5,999 bases of DNA. Source: Lachnospiraceae bacterium (GTDB taxonomy: Bacteria; Bacillota; Clostridia; Lachnospirales; Lachnospiraceae). The stretch lies in NCBI GenBank assembly GCA_020860745.1, contig JAJBTR010000192.1:1-5999 (forward strand), read 5' to 3'. Of this stretch, positions 1 through 5,834 are shown one piece after another; positions within the stretch are counted from its first letter, which is position 1, and every line of letters begins with the position of its first letter. The position numbers and the translations under genes are program-made. The notes under the pieces were generated by a model. That model made no database searches, was not told the origin of the DNA, and saw nothing but the letters and a program-made list of their open reading frames with translations.

Positions 1-4
1 GTTT

Positions 5-14
5 TAATACAACA
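5..14 (+). repeat. Putative TnsB-binding repeat, outer left copy
   Basis: TAATACAACA here is repeated exactly at 116-125. The overlapping 9-mer TTAATACAA (4-12) is found inverted as TTGTATTAA at 5820-5828. A second matching block, TTAAAT at 19-24, has its inverted partner ATTTAA at 5806-5811, with spacing that differs by two bases. The arrangement (direct copies within one end, inverted copies at the other) is what TnsB-binding sites of Tn7-like elements show. Binding itself is inferred. Confidence 0.6.
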
Positions 15-33
15 CATCTTAAATACGTTGTCT

Positions 34-69
34 TAAGGACTATCTGCACAATATAGTCCTTATTTTATT
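34..69 (+). terminator. Rho-independent-type terminator hairpin inside the left end
   Basis: TAAGGACTAT (34-43) and ATAGTCCTTA (53-62) form a perfect 10-bp stem with a 9-base loop, followed by TTTTATT. The stem has only four G:C pairs, so it would be a modest terminator. It would stop rightward transcription entering the element from outside, ahead of the element's own promoter at 110-138. It could instead be a protein-binding palindrome. The reverse direction lacks a good T-run. Confidence 0.5.
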
Positions 70-109
70 GTCAAAAATGCCAAAATTACATTATATTGTT
101 TAAATTACA

Positions 110-138
110 TTGACATAATACAACATATATGTTAAACT
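110..138 (+). promoter_or_regulatory. Promoter of the tnsABC-tniQ operon
   Basis: A consensus -35 TTGACA (110-115) is followed after 17 bases by TAAACT (133-138), a 4-of-6 match to the -10 consensus, preceded by the extended -10 TG (130-131). Transcription would start around 145, leaving a leader of roughly 50 bases before tnsA. The spacer contains the repeat TAATACAACA, so a transposase bound there would block RNA polymerase. In Tn7, TnsB bound at the tnsA-side end represses tns expression, and the same logic is inferred here. Confidence 0.65.
116..125 (+). repeat. Putative TnsB-binding repeat, inner left copy (operator-like)
   Basis: This is the second exact copy of TAATACAACA. The 10-mer ATACAACATA at 118-127 is present in exact inverted form (TATGTTGTAT) at 5796-5805 after tniQ. 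It sits between the -35 and -10 elements of the tnsA promoter. It is therefore likely both a transposition site and an autoregulatory operator. Confidence 0.6.
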
Positions 139-183
139 TCATTATAGATTCTAAATATATTTCCATTGACCTGCATCTGGGAG

Positions 184-190
184 AGGAGGT
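184..190 (+). promoter_or_regulatory. Ribosome binding site of tnsA
   Basis: AGGAGGT ends 6 bases before the ATG at 197. It is a full-strength Shine-Dalgarno site that fixes the tnsA start. Confidence 0.85.
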
Positions 191-196
191 CCCCGC

Positions 197-988
197 ATGG
201 CAAAACCCCGTACCAAATGGTCCGAATCAACTTCTGAACGTTATCTCAAAGAAGGCCGCGGCCAGGGCGAAGGCGCAGACTATAAACCCTGGCTGACCAT
301 CCACAGCTTTGCGTCAAAAGGTACCGTATCGCGGATTCCCGGACGGAAAACCGGGCGCATCCATCATCTTCTCTCCCGTAATGAAGAGTACTATTTCTAC
401 CTGCTGGATTTCAATCCGGAGGTTTTGGATATCCGCGAACAGTTTCCCATGAAGCTGGCCGATACCCTGCGCATTGCCAGGGAAATGAATATCCGACATC
501 CCCGCTACCCCGGCTGTAGCTTTCCGGCGGTTATGACCACGGACTTTATGGTTACCCGTGGTGACGGGTACCACGCCAGGACCATTAAGTTAAAGAACGA
601 ACTCGATAACCCCCGTACGGTTGAGAAATTCCTTATCGAACGGGAATACTGGCTGCAGCACGGGGTTGACTGGGCGATCGTTACGGAAGATGAGATCAAC
701 CGAACGAAAGCGGAGAACCTCCGGTGGCTTACCTCCGGCAGGAATCCTGACGAAATGATCCCTGATGATCCCTTAAGACAGTACTGCATAGATGAATTCC
801 TCTTTCTGTATCTGCAAAAACGTCTCCCGTTTACCGTTATTGTCCGGGACATGGAAGAGAACCACCATCTGGAGGGCGGAACTGTGATGGCCATCTACAA
901 ATCACTTGTATTGGAAGGCCGTATCAAAGTCAGCCTTGATGCAAAAATTGACCCGAATCATCCCACGGAGGCAGGAAACCATGAGTAA
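197..988 (+). CDS. tnsA: TnsA, Tn7-like transposase endonuclease subunit
   Basis: TnsA is the restriction-endonuclease-like partner of TnsB; in Tn7 it cuts the 5' ends of the transposon so that the element is excised by cut-and-paste. At 263 residues it is close to Tn7 TnsA (273). The N-terminal nuclease domain shows an S-R-N-E63-E motif followed by a REQFP motif at 80-84, then TTD at 114-116, a T-I-K-L-K segment at 129-133, and NPRTVEKFLIEREYW at 138-152. E63, D116 and a lysine (K131, less likely K133) are the probable metal-site residues; the Gln of the Tn7 Q-x-K motif appears replaced by Thr or Lys. Residues from about 165 form the C-terminal winged-helix domain, which in Tn7 contacts TnsC. 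The ATG follows a strong Shine-Dalgarno site, and the stop overlaps the tnsB start by 8 bases, implying translational coupling and matched amounts of the two subunits. Confidence 0.93.
   Translation: MAKPRTKWSESTSERYLKEGRGQGEGADYKPWLTIHSFASKGTVSRIPGRKTGRIHHLLSRNEEYYFYLLDFNPEVLDIREQFPMKLADTLRIAREMNIRHPRYPGCSFPAVMTTDFMVTRGDGYHARTIKLKNELDNPRTVEKFLIEREYWLQHGVDWAIVTEDEINRTKAENLRWLTSGRNPDEMIPDDPLRQYCIDEFLFLYLQKRLPFTVIVRDMEENHHLEGGTVMAIYKSLVLEGRIKVSLDAKIDPNHPTEAGNHE
967..971 (+). promoter_or_regulatory. Ribosome binding site of tnsB
   Basis: GGAGG lies 9 bases before the ATG at 981 and inside the end of tnsA. It decides for this start over in-frame alternatives back to 906, which lie deep inside tnsA and lack a comparable site. 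Confidence 0.75.
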
Positions 989-3170
989 TGACAGCAAAAA
1001 TATACAGGTAAAACAGGTCGTCCTGGATCTATCGGCCCGGAAAGCTTTCCGCGTGCTCTGGATCAGCCCGGACTACAGCTATGGCTACTGGATTGACCCG
1101 GACGGGAAAAGCAACATCCCTGAAAAATTCAGCCCGGCAGGGCTCGAAGCAGGGATTGCAGACGGAACCTTTGAATACATCAAAGATACCTGGATGCCCT
1201 GTGTCAGTGAAAGCGACATTCCTTTTAAGTGGAAGCAGCGCCGGGGCAAAGCCTACGGCTTTATCGAAAAAGCGGTACGGATGGAGCCTGAAATCTATGA
1301 CAGGAACTGCCGCAGGAAGATCGCCGATGAGATTTCTGAAAACTCACCGGAGCCCATCAGCCTCCCTTCCCTGTACGGCTACCTCGGCAGATACTGGAAA
1401 CGCGGCATGGTGCCGAACGCGCTGCTGCCCGACTATGACCACACAGGCAAAACGCGCGACGTTTACAAGGGATCCGCAAAAAGGAGCGGCCGGAAGAAGC
1501 GTGCGGGTGCCGCCGGTAAAAAGCTGACGAATGACGATATCCGGCATTTTTCGGATGCCGTCTCCAAGTATTACCTCACGCCGGAACACAGTTCCTTTAA
1601 GAGTTCCTACAGCCAGATGCTGAAGGAATGGTATTCTGTAAAGCGGCCGGACGGGGAAGTGGACATCCTTCCCCCGGATGACATCCCGTCATTCCGGCAG
1701 TACCAGAACTGGTATTTCAATAACCGCGACCGTTTCCAGGAAATCAAAAAGCGTGACGGGCAGAAGGCACTGGACCTTAAGTACCGCGGCCTTAACGGGA
1801 AGACAGAGGAACACCTTTACGGCCCGGGTGATGCCGTACAGATTGACGCAACCATTGCCGATATTTATCTTGTCTCCCAGAACGACCGCTCCATGATTGT
1901 CGGGCGCCCGGCGATGTATTTTGTCATGGATGCATACTCCCACATGGTAACGGGGATGCACATCACCCTGAATAACCCTTCCTGGGAGACCGAATCCCTC
2001 GCGATCCGGAACAGCGCCACAAACAAGGTGGATTACTGTAAATGCTACGGGATTGATATTACACCGGAAGAATGGCTCTGCTTCCATATCCCCCGGTCCA
2101 TCATCGGCGACCGCGGAGAACTGGAGAGCAGCCATGCAGACGTGCTGGCCAACGAACTCGGTATCCAGGTTATCAACACCCCTCCTTACCGCGGCGACCT
2201 GAAAGGCATCATTGAGCAGCATTTCCGCACGGTCAACATCGACATGACCAACACCCTCCCCGGCAAAGCGCAGCCCGATTTCGGGCAGCGCGGCGGGCAT
2301 GACTACAGACTGGACGCAAAGCTTGATTTACATCAGTTTACTGCCATCATTATCCGGTGTGTGCTCCACTACAACAACCGCCATTACATGGAAGGCTATA
2401 CCAGGGATATGCAGATGCGCTCCCTCGGCGTCCGCCCTGTGCCGCTGGAGCTTTGGAACTACGGTATCCGTTACCGCTCCGGAGGCCTGCAGGTCGTAGA
2501 TGAAAATGTAATGAATGCGGCGCTCCTCCCCCGCAGTGAGGCAAGCATTACCGGGAAAGGGATCTGCTTCCGCCGGATGTATTATACCTGCCCACAGGCA
2601 GAGGAGGAAGACTGGTTTGCCCGCGCAAGAGTCTCCGGTGCTGAGAAAATCACGGTTTCCTATGACCCGACAGATATGGACCGCATTTTTGTCCGCCCGA
2701 AAGCCGGGGCTGCCCCGGTGTTATGCCATCTGAAGGAACACGAGAGCATGTACCGCGGCCTCTCGGAAGCGGAACTTGACAGGATCCATGAGGCAGACCT
2801 GGATGAAAAAGCCGCGTTTGAGCATACGGAACTCGACTCCCGGGCAAAGCTCAACAGCTTTATTGATAAGAAGACAAAAGAAGCCGAGGATCTCATGAAA
2901 AATGCCTGTATGTCCAAAAGTAAAACGGAACGGTTATCTGATATCAATGCGAACCGCCGCAGCGAAATCGAAGCCGAACTGGAGTGGCAGACCAAAAAAA
3001 GCATGGAAATCCGCGGCGCGGCATACGATGCCGCTGACATCCGTAAAAAGGAAAAAACATCCGCCCCTGCCACTAGCCAAAGATCTGCTGATATCGTGGA
3101 CCGCATGATCGCCGAGCAGATCCAGAAAGTCCTGCCTGATATACAGTTTAACAACAGTTCTGAAAGCTAA
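981..3170 (+). CDS. tnsB: TnsB, Tn7-like DDE transposase
   Basis: TnsB binds the transposon ends, cuts the 3' ends and joins them to target DNA. The protein has 729 residues (Tn7 TnsB has 702). Residues 1 to about 200 form the DNA-binding helix-turn-helix region, with a basic stretch (GRKKRAG) near 168-174. The RNase H-fold integrase core follows, with catalytic D289 in QIDAT, D377 in IIGDRGE and E412 in KGIIEQHF. The spacings of 88 and 35 residues equal those of Tn7 TnsB (D273, D361, E396), so the enzyme should be active. The stretch around 440-560 is the C-terminal beta-barrel region, including LHYNNRHY and a MRSLGVRPVPLELWNYG segment. The last 120 residues are highly charged and probably helical; in Tn7-like systems the extreme C-terminus recruits TnsC. 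The start follows a GGAGG site. The gene overlaps tnsA and precedes tnsC by 89 bases. Confidence 0.95.
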   Translation: MSNDSKNIQVKQVVLDLSARKAFRVLWISPDYSYGYWIDPDGKSNIPEKFSPAGLEAGIADGTFEYIKDTWMPCVSESDIPFKWKQRRGKAYGFIEKAVRMEPEIYDRNCRRKIADEISENSPEPISLPSLYGYLGRYWKRGMVPNALLPDYDHTGKTRDVYKGSAKRSGRKKRAGAAGKKLTNDDIRHFSDAVSKYYLTPEHSSFKSSYSQMLKEWYSVKRPDGEVDILPPDDIPSFRQYQNWYFNNRDRFQEIKKRDGQKALDLKYRGLNGKTEEHLYGPGDAVQIDATIADIYLVSQNDRSMIVGRPAMYFVMDAYSHMVTGMHITLNNPSWETESLAIRNSATNKVDYCKCYGIDITPEEWLCFHIPRSIIGDRGELESSHADVLANELGIQVINTPPYRGDLKGIIEQHFRTVNIDMTNTLPGKAQPDFGQRGGHDYRLDAKLDLHQFTAIIIRCVLHYNNRHYMEGYTRDMQMRSLGVRPVPLELWNYGIRYRSGGLQVVDENVMNAALLPRSEASITGKGICFRRMYYTCPQAEEEDWFARARVSGAEKITVSYDPTDMDRIFVRPKAGAAPVLCHLKEHESMYRGLSEAELDRIHEADLDEKAAFEHTELDSRAKLNSFIDKKTKEAEDLMKNACMSKSKTERLSDINANRRSEIEAELEWQTKKSMEIRGAAYDAADIRKKEKTSAPATSQRSADIVDRMIAEQIQKVLPDIQFNNSSES

Positions 3171-3259
3171 ATACATTCGATACGATAACAGCACCGCCGC
3201 AAAACCGGCATACCGGGTATTGGGTGCCGGAGGTACAGGAAGCAGAAAGGAGCCTGCCC
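3171..3259 (+). promoter_or_regulatory. tnsB-tnsC intergenic leader with a GC-rich hairpin
   Basis: CCGGCA (3205-3210) and TGCCGG (3225-3230) form a 6-bp GC-rich stem. No T-run follows, so it is not a standard terminator. It lies about 15 bases upstream of the tnsC Shine-Dalgarno site AAAGGAG (3246-3252), which is 7 bases from the ATG at 3260. It could tune tnsC translation or mRNA processing relative to tnsB, but this is weak. No promoter was recognised here. Confidence 0.35.
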
Positions 3260-4198
3260 ATGAAAGACTACCGGTTTGACAATGTCTATGCCACTAAGGC
3301 ATCTTATAAAGAAGCCGATATGGACGAATTCAGGTACAACCCCCTTGTGGAGGCCCTCCCGCTTCCGCTTGGCCGTGAGGAAACCATGCAGTCCCTGATG
3401 GTATATCCTCCCTATTCGGAAAGCGACAGGGACAGGCCTTACGAATGGCGGATGGAAGCCACGCAGCGGATTATCAGCTGCCACGCGCCCAGCCACTGGG
3501 ACCTCGATATTTCCACCATGGTCAGCCGGTGCATGCGCTGGGGCTATGCAAAGCGGAACCCTCTGGCGAAAGAATACGCCGCCACGCTCGCCGGAAACTA
3601 TAACACCCTGTGCGACGGCTCCCTGAATTACCACGGCGGTTATCATGCCGCCGCACAGGGGTTCTCTATCATCGGCGTTTCCGGCGTCGGCAAGACCACC
3701 ACTGTTGAAGCCATCCTCCAGAAATATCCCCAGGTCATCGAGCATACCGTTTATGAAGGCATCCCGTTTCCGGTCACGCAGATCAGCTGGTTAAAGCTCG
3801 ACTGCCCCAAGGACGGGTCGCTCAAATCACTCTGTATAGAATTCTTCGGGCAGGTGGACCTGCTTGTCGGGACACAGTACCAGAAACAGAACGAGCGCCG
3901 CACGACCCTTGATGTGATGCAGATCCGGATGTCCCAGGTCTGCGCACACCTGAACGTTGGTCTTCTTGTCATCGATGAAATCCAGCATCTGTGTGCATCC
4001 AAAAAAGAAGCCTCCCAGGCAGTCCTGAACTTCTTCGTTTCCCTGTCCAACACGATAGGCGTGCCGGTTGTCCTCATTGGAACGCCATCAGCGCTTAAAC
4101 TTTTGAGGCATGAGTTCCAGCAGGCGAAACGCGGTTCCGGCCAAGGCAGCATACTCTGGGGGCGGACAGAACAGAAAAGCCCGAACTGGGATCTCTAA
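3260..4198 (+). CDS. tnsC: TnsC AAA+ ATPase, N-terminal part ending at a premature TAA
   Basis: TnsC is the ATPase that assembles on target DNA and links the target selector (TnsD/TniQ) to the TnsA-TnsB transposase. The open frame encodes 313 residues, whereas Tn7 TnsC has 555 and this gene would give 512 without its stops. Residues 139-146 are the Walker A GVSGVGKT (K145), LLVIDE with D239 and E240 is Walker B, and VVLIGTP with T275 fits sensor 1. The segment QAKRGSGQG (near 287-295) is typical of the family. The frame then ends after NWDL, just before the region expected to form the AAA+ lid and C-terminal domain. The ATG at 3260 has AAAGGAG 7 bases upstream; an in-frame GTG at 3224 lacks a comparable site. 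Alone, this product would keep nucleotide-binding residues but lack the lid and the transposase-contacting end. Confidence 0.85.
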   Translation: MKDYRFDNVYATKASYKEADMDEFRYNPLVEALPLPLGREETMQSLMVYPPYSESDRDRPYEWRMEATQRIISCHAPSHWDLDISTMVSRCMRWGYAKRNPLAKEYAATLAGNYNTLCDGSLNYHGGYHAAAQGFSIIGVSGVGKTTTVEAILQKYPQVIEHTVYEGIPFPVTQISWLKLDCPKDGSLKSLCIEFFGQVDLLVGTQYQKQNERRTTLDVMQIRMSQVCAHLNVGLLVIDEIQHLCASKKEASQAVLNFFVSLSNTIGVPVVLIGTPSALKLLRHEFQQAKRGSGQGSILWGRTEQKSPNWDL

Positions 4199-4336
4199 CT
4201 GAAATCTGTCTTCCGTTATCAGGACACCATAATCCCCGAAGCCCTCCCAAAATAAATCTCCGACGCAATCTATGACGAATCCCAAGGGCTCCCTTTCCTC
4301 GCATCCCACCTCTATAAACTCACACAGGAAGATGCC
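4199..4336 (+). other. Decaying or untranslated tnsC linker with two ochre codons at its edges
   Basis: This segment follows the first TAA (4196-4198) and contains the second (4253-4255). Its 18 intervening codons and the 27 after the second stop remain TnsC-like in the same frame. No Shine-Dalgarno plus start pair precedes the second stop. The next ATG in frame is at 4337. Confidence 0.6.
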
Positions 4337-4798
4337 ATGAGCAGCGGAAAGGAATCTTTTGATGTAAAGGATATCCACCGCGTTGCTGATAGATGCCTGG
4401 GGCTTACCAAACCGCTCCGGGATGCCATGCGCCGCGGCGAGGACGTTGGTCTTAATGCCCTGGAGATGGCCTCCATCCACGCAAAAACGTGGGAGTCTGT
4501 CCCATCTGACGTAGAAAAAGCAAAAGCAGCGATCCATACCGTTCCAAAAGAGTCCATCCGTCAGGATGCTGTTGCCAGGCTTCTCCTGTTCGGCATTGCA
4601 AAAAAAGAAGCCGAAGAAGCTGTCATTCTCGTTATGGACGATATGAAAGAAAATGCCCCTGCTGAACTGGTAGCCCGCAAAGCAGCCATGCTCTGCCTTC
4701 AGGACGGACACGGCTCAAAATCCCATTCCAAAACAGACGTCCCGACTGGATACGACAGGCTGAAAGAAAATGGGATGATCGCCAGTGAGGAGGTATGA
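4337..4798 (+). CDS. TnsC C-terminal fragment (lid and transposase-interaction region)
   Basis: This is the open remainder of tnsC: 153 residues if started at the ATG at 4337, in the same frame as the N-terminal part. A moderate Shine-Dalgarno-like AGGAAG (4326-4331) lies 5 bases before this ATG, so separate initiation is possible, but the site may only reflect the codons for Gln-Glu-Asp. Residues 9-40 (DVKDIHRVADRCLGLTKPL and after) look like the end of the AAA+ lid, followed by a charged helical tail (AKKEAEEAVILVMDDMKEN). In Tn7 the TnsC C-terminus contacts TnsA. No enzymatic motif of its own is present. It ends at TGA 4796-4798, 2 bases before tniQ. Whether it is expressed as a separate protein is unknown. 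Confidence 0.55.
   Translation: MSSGKESFDVKDIHRVADRCLGLTKPLRDAMRRGEDVGLNALEMASIHAKTWESVPSDVEKAKAAIHTVPKESIRQDAVARLLLFGIAKKEAEEAVILVMDDMKENAPAELVARKAAMLCLQDGHGSKSHSKTDVPTGYDRLKENGMIASEEV
4788..4794 (+). promoter_or_regulatory. Ribosome binding site deciding the tniQ start
   Basis: AGGAGGT lies inside the end of tnsC. The ATG at 4795 directly abuts it with no spacer, whereas the ATG at 4801 is 6 bases away, so 4801 is the better start. The proximity suggests tniQ translation is coupled to tnsC, and premature stops in tnsC could therefore lower TniQ output unless ribosomes reload at this strong site. Confidence 0.75.
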
Positions 4799-4800
4799 CC

Positions 4801-5787
4801 ATGGCTGTTTCAAAAATGATACGCAACTTTCCAGTGCCATATCCCGGCGAATGTCTTTACAGTCTTTTCAGCCGTTATCATGTGAGGAGCGGAAACGCTT
4901 CATTCCAGAATACTGCAGAAGATCTGTTTGGCAATCCCATGTACGAATTTCATTCATCTGTTACCACACCTTATCGTCTGGAGTTTGTGAAGCGCTGGTA
5001 TCCACAGGATACGGAAGCGTTTGCAAAACAACTGCTCCTGTATCATACCGCATTTCAGTATTACAACCTTTTTTGCTGGCCTAAAAGACGGAAAGAATAC
5101 TATGACGCTTTTTGCCAGGCCGAACCAGCGAATTATAAGCCTGCTGCGCATATGGCCAGGGAAATCGGCTTCGCGTTCCATCATCTGCGTTACTGTCCCG
5201 AATGTGCGAGGGAGGAGATCGAACTGTACGGCGAACCTTACTGGAGCGTGATTGCCCAGATCGACGGGGTTGATTTCTGCCCTGTTCATGGTTGTTGCCT
5301 GTGCGACAGTTCTGTTTGCGTAGAAGATACACATAAGAAACTAAAACCAGCATCACAGGTATTAACAAAAAGAAGGCTTGCCCGGGAACTCCCTGTCTAT
5401 CCATGCACAGAACTGGATCAGGAATGCCTTGCTTTTTCCAGAGATGTCTACTGGCTCCTTAACCATGGAGCCAGCCTGTATTACAATAGTATACACGACC
5501 TGCTTGTTTCCAATCTGCATTCGGGAAGCCGTTTTTGGCACTATGGCAGCCTGACAAGTGCCACAGAAAGGCTCATAATTCAACATGCTTCAGCAGGACT
5601 ATTGGAAAAGATGAAAGTTCTGTACAGGTCAAAATATAAATTTAACAGAAGAAGCCAACCCAATGATTATTATTTTTATGCCTACTTTCTTCCGATCAAA
5701 GTCCTGGCCATTCATTATCTATCTGGAAGCGCAGAAAATTTTGGAAAGGCAGTTCTCAAAAATAGCACAAGCATCATCGAATATTAG
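4801..5787 (+). CDS. tniQ: TniQ/TnsD-family target-selection protein, short form
   Basis: TniQ/TnsD proteins choose the insertion site and recruit TnsC. The 328-residue product begins FPVPYPGECLYSLFSRY, the usual opening of the TniQ domain, and carries the zinc-binding pattern C132-x2-C135 ... C160-x2-H163 (RYCPECAREE and FCPVHGCCL), with two further cysteines in CDSSVC. The region YYFYAYFLPIKVLAIHYL near 288-305 resembles the conserved segment at the end of the TniQ homology region. The protein stops about 20 residues later, whereas Tn7 TnsD has 508 residues and extra C-terminal DNA-binding domains. It could be a naturally short TniQ or a C-terminally truncated TnsD; the AT-rich 3' end would suit either. 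No Cas genes are present in the window, so RNA-guided targeting is not supported here. The start was chosen by Shine-Dalgarno spacing. Confidence 0.88.
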   Translation: MAVSKMIRNFPVPYPGECLYSLFSRYHVRSGNASFQNTAEDLFGNPMYEFHSSVTTPYRLEFVKRWYPQDTEAFAKQLLLYHTAFQYYNLFCWPKRRKEYYDAFCQAEPANYKPAAHMAREIGFAFHHLRYCPECAREEIELYGEPYWSVIAQIDGVDFCPVHGCCLCDSSVCVEDTHKKLKPASQVLTKRRLARELPVYPCTELDQECLAFSRDVYWLLNHGASLYYNSIHDLLVSNLHSGSRFWHYGSLTSATERLIIQHASAGLLEKMKVLYRSKYKFNRRSQPNDYYFYAYFLPIKVLAIHYLSGSAENFGKAVLKNSTSIIEY

Positions 5788-5795
5788 TTTCAATC

Positions 5796-5805
5796 TATGT
5801 TGTAT
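5796..5805 (-). repeat. Putative TnsB-binding repeat, inner right copy
   Basis: TATGTTGTAT is the exact inverse of ATACAACATA at 118-127 in the tnsA promoter. It begins 9 bases after the tniQ stop codon. Confidence 0.55.
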
Positions 5806-5819
5806 ATTTAAATTTTATA

Positions 5820-5828
5820 TTGTATTAA
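5820..5828 (-). repeat. Putative TnsB-binding repeat, outer right copy
   Basis: TTGTATTAA is the exact inverse of TTAATACAA at 4-12. The flanking ATTTAA at 5806-5811 mirrors TTAAAT at 19-24. Together with the inner copy it forms a two-site array in the orientation expected for the far end of the transposon. Confidence 0.55.
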
Positions 5829-5834
5829 TCTGGT

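Larger units (their letters stand above)
1..196. other. Transposon end region upstream of tnsA (probable TnsB-binding end)
   Basis: This gene-free AT-rich stretch contains a 10-base direct repeat (TAATACAACA at 5-14 and 116-125), inverted copies of which occur downstream of tniQ at 5796-5828. It also holds a hairpin followed by a T-rich run and the tnsA promoter. In Tn7 the end next to tnsA carries several TnsB-binding sites and the tns promoter, so this is read as the equivalent end. The outermost base of the element and its target-site duplication are not visible; comparison with the other end suggests the terminus lies at or a few bases before base 1. Confidence 0.65.
3260..4798 (+). pseudogene. 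tnsC: Full-length tnsC interrupted by two in-frame TAA codons
   Basis: The frame that starts at 3260 continues, apart from TAA at 4196-4198 and 4253-4255, to the TGA at 4796-4798. Translation between and after the stops (LKSVFRYQ, then ISDAIYDESQGLPFLASHLY) resembles the continuous TnsC sequence joining the AAA+ core to its lid, so the two open parts are one ancestral gene. No frameshift is visible over 512 codons. Single-base ancestors such as TTA, CAA, AAA or GAA could explain each TAA. The likeliest reading is a recently inactivated gene; a split protein or readthrough are alternatives, and an assembly error cannot be excluded. General reassignment of TAA is unlikely because tnsA, tnsB and tniQ contain no internal TAA and the first two end in it. 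Confidence 0.7.
5788..5834. other. Probable opposite transposon end immediately after tniQ
   Basis: This AT-rich segment starts just after the tniQ stop and contains both inverted repeat copies (5796-5805 and 5820-5828). The exact terminus is not identified: there is no clear TGT/ACA terminal pair or target duplication because the left flank is outside the window. No GC-rich terminator follows tniQ. Confidence 0.45.

Noticed and set aside
906..980. An earlier start for tnsB in the same frame at 906.
   Set aside because: It would put 25 unusual residues inside the tnsA coding region without a good ribosome site; ATG 981 has GGAGG 9 bases upstream.
1689..2300. A 203-residue minus-strand frame inside tnsB.
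   Set aside because: It lies antisense over the conserved catalytic core, including all of the DDE residues, so it is a shadow of tnsB.
3168..3263. If TAA were read as sense, tnsB would extend past 3170 through a second TAA (3186-3188) to a TGA at 3261-3263 that overlaps the tnsC ATG as ATGA.
   Set aside because: The extra residues are a basic, unfamiliar string that includes the translated hairpin and Shine-Dalgarno region, and the tnsB tail already ends plausibly at 3170. tnsA, tnsB and tniQ also have no internal TAA.
4088..4711. A 207-residue minus-strand open frame opposite tnsC.
   Set aside because: It is antisense to the tnsC coding sequence, shows no recognisable protein features, and its length is explained by codon composition on the other strand. 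It does cross the two TAA codons (TTA on the minus strand, read out of that frame), but nothing supports translation.
4795..4800. Upstream ATG at 4795 as the tniQ start.
   Set aside because: It directly abuts the AGGAGGT site with no spacer; the ATG at 4801 has the normal 6-base spacing.
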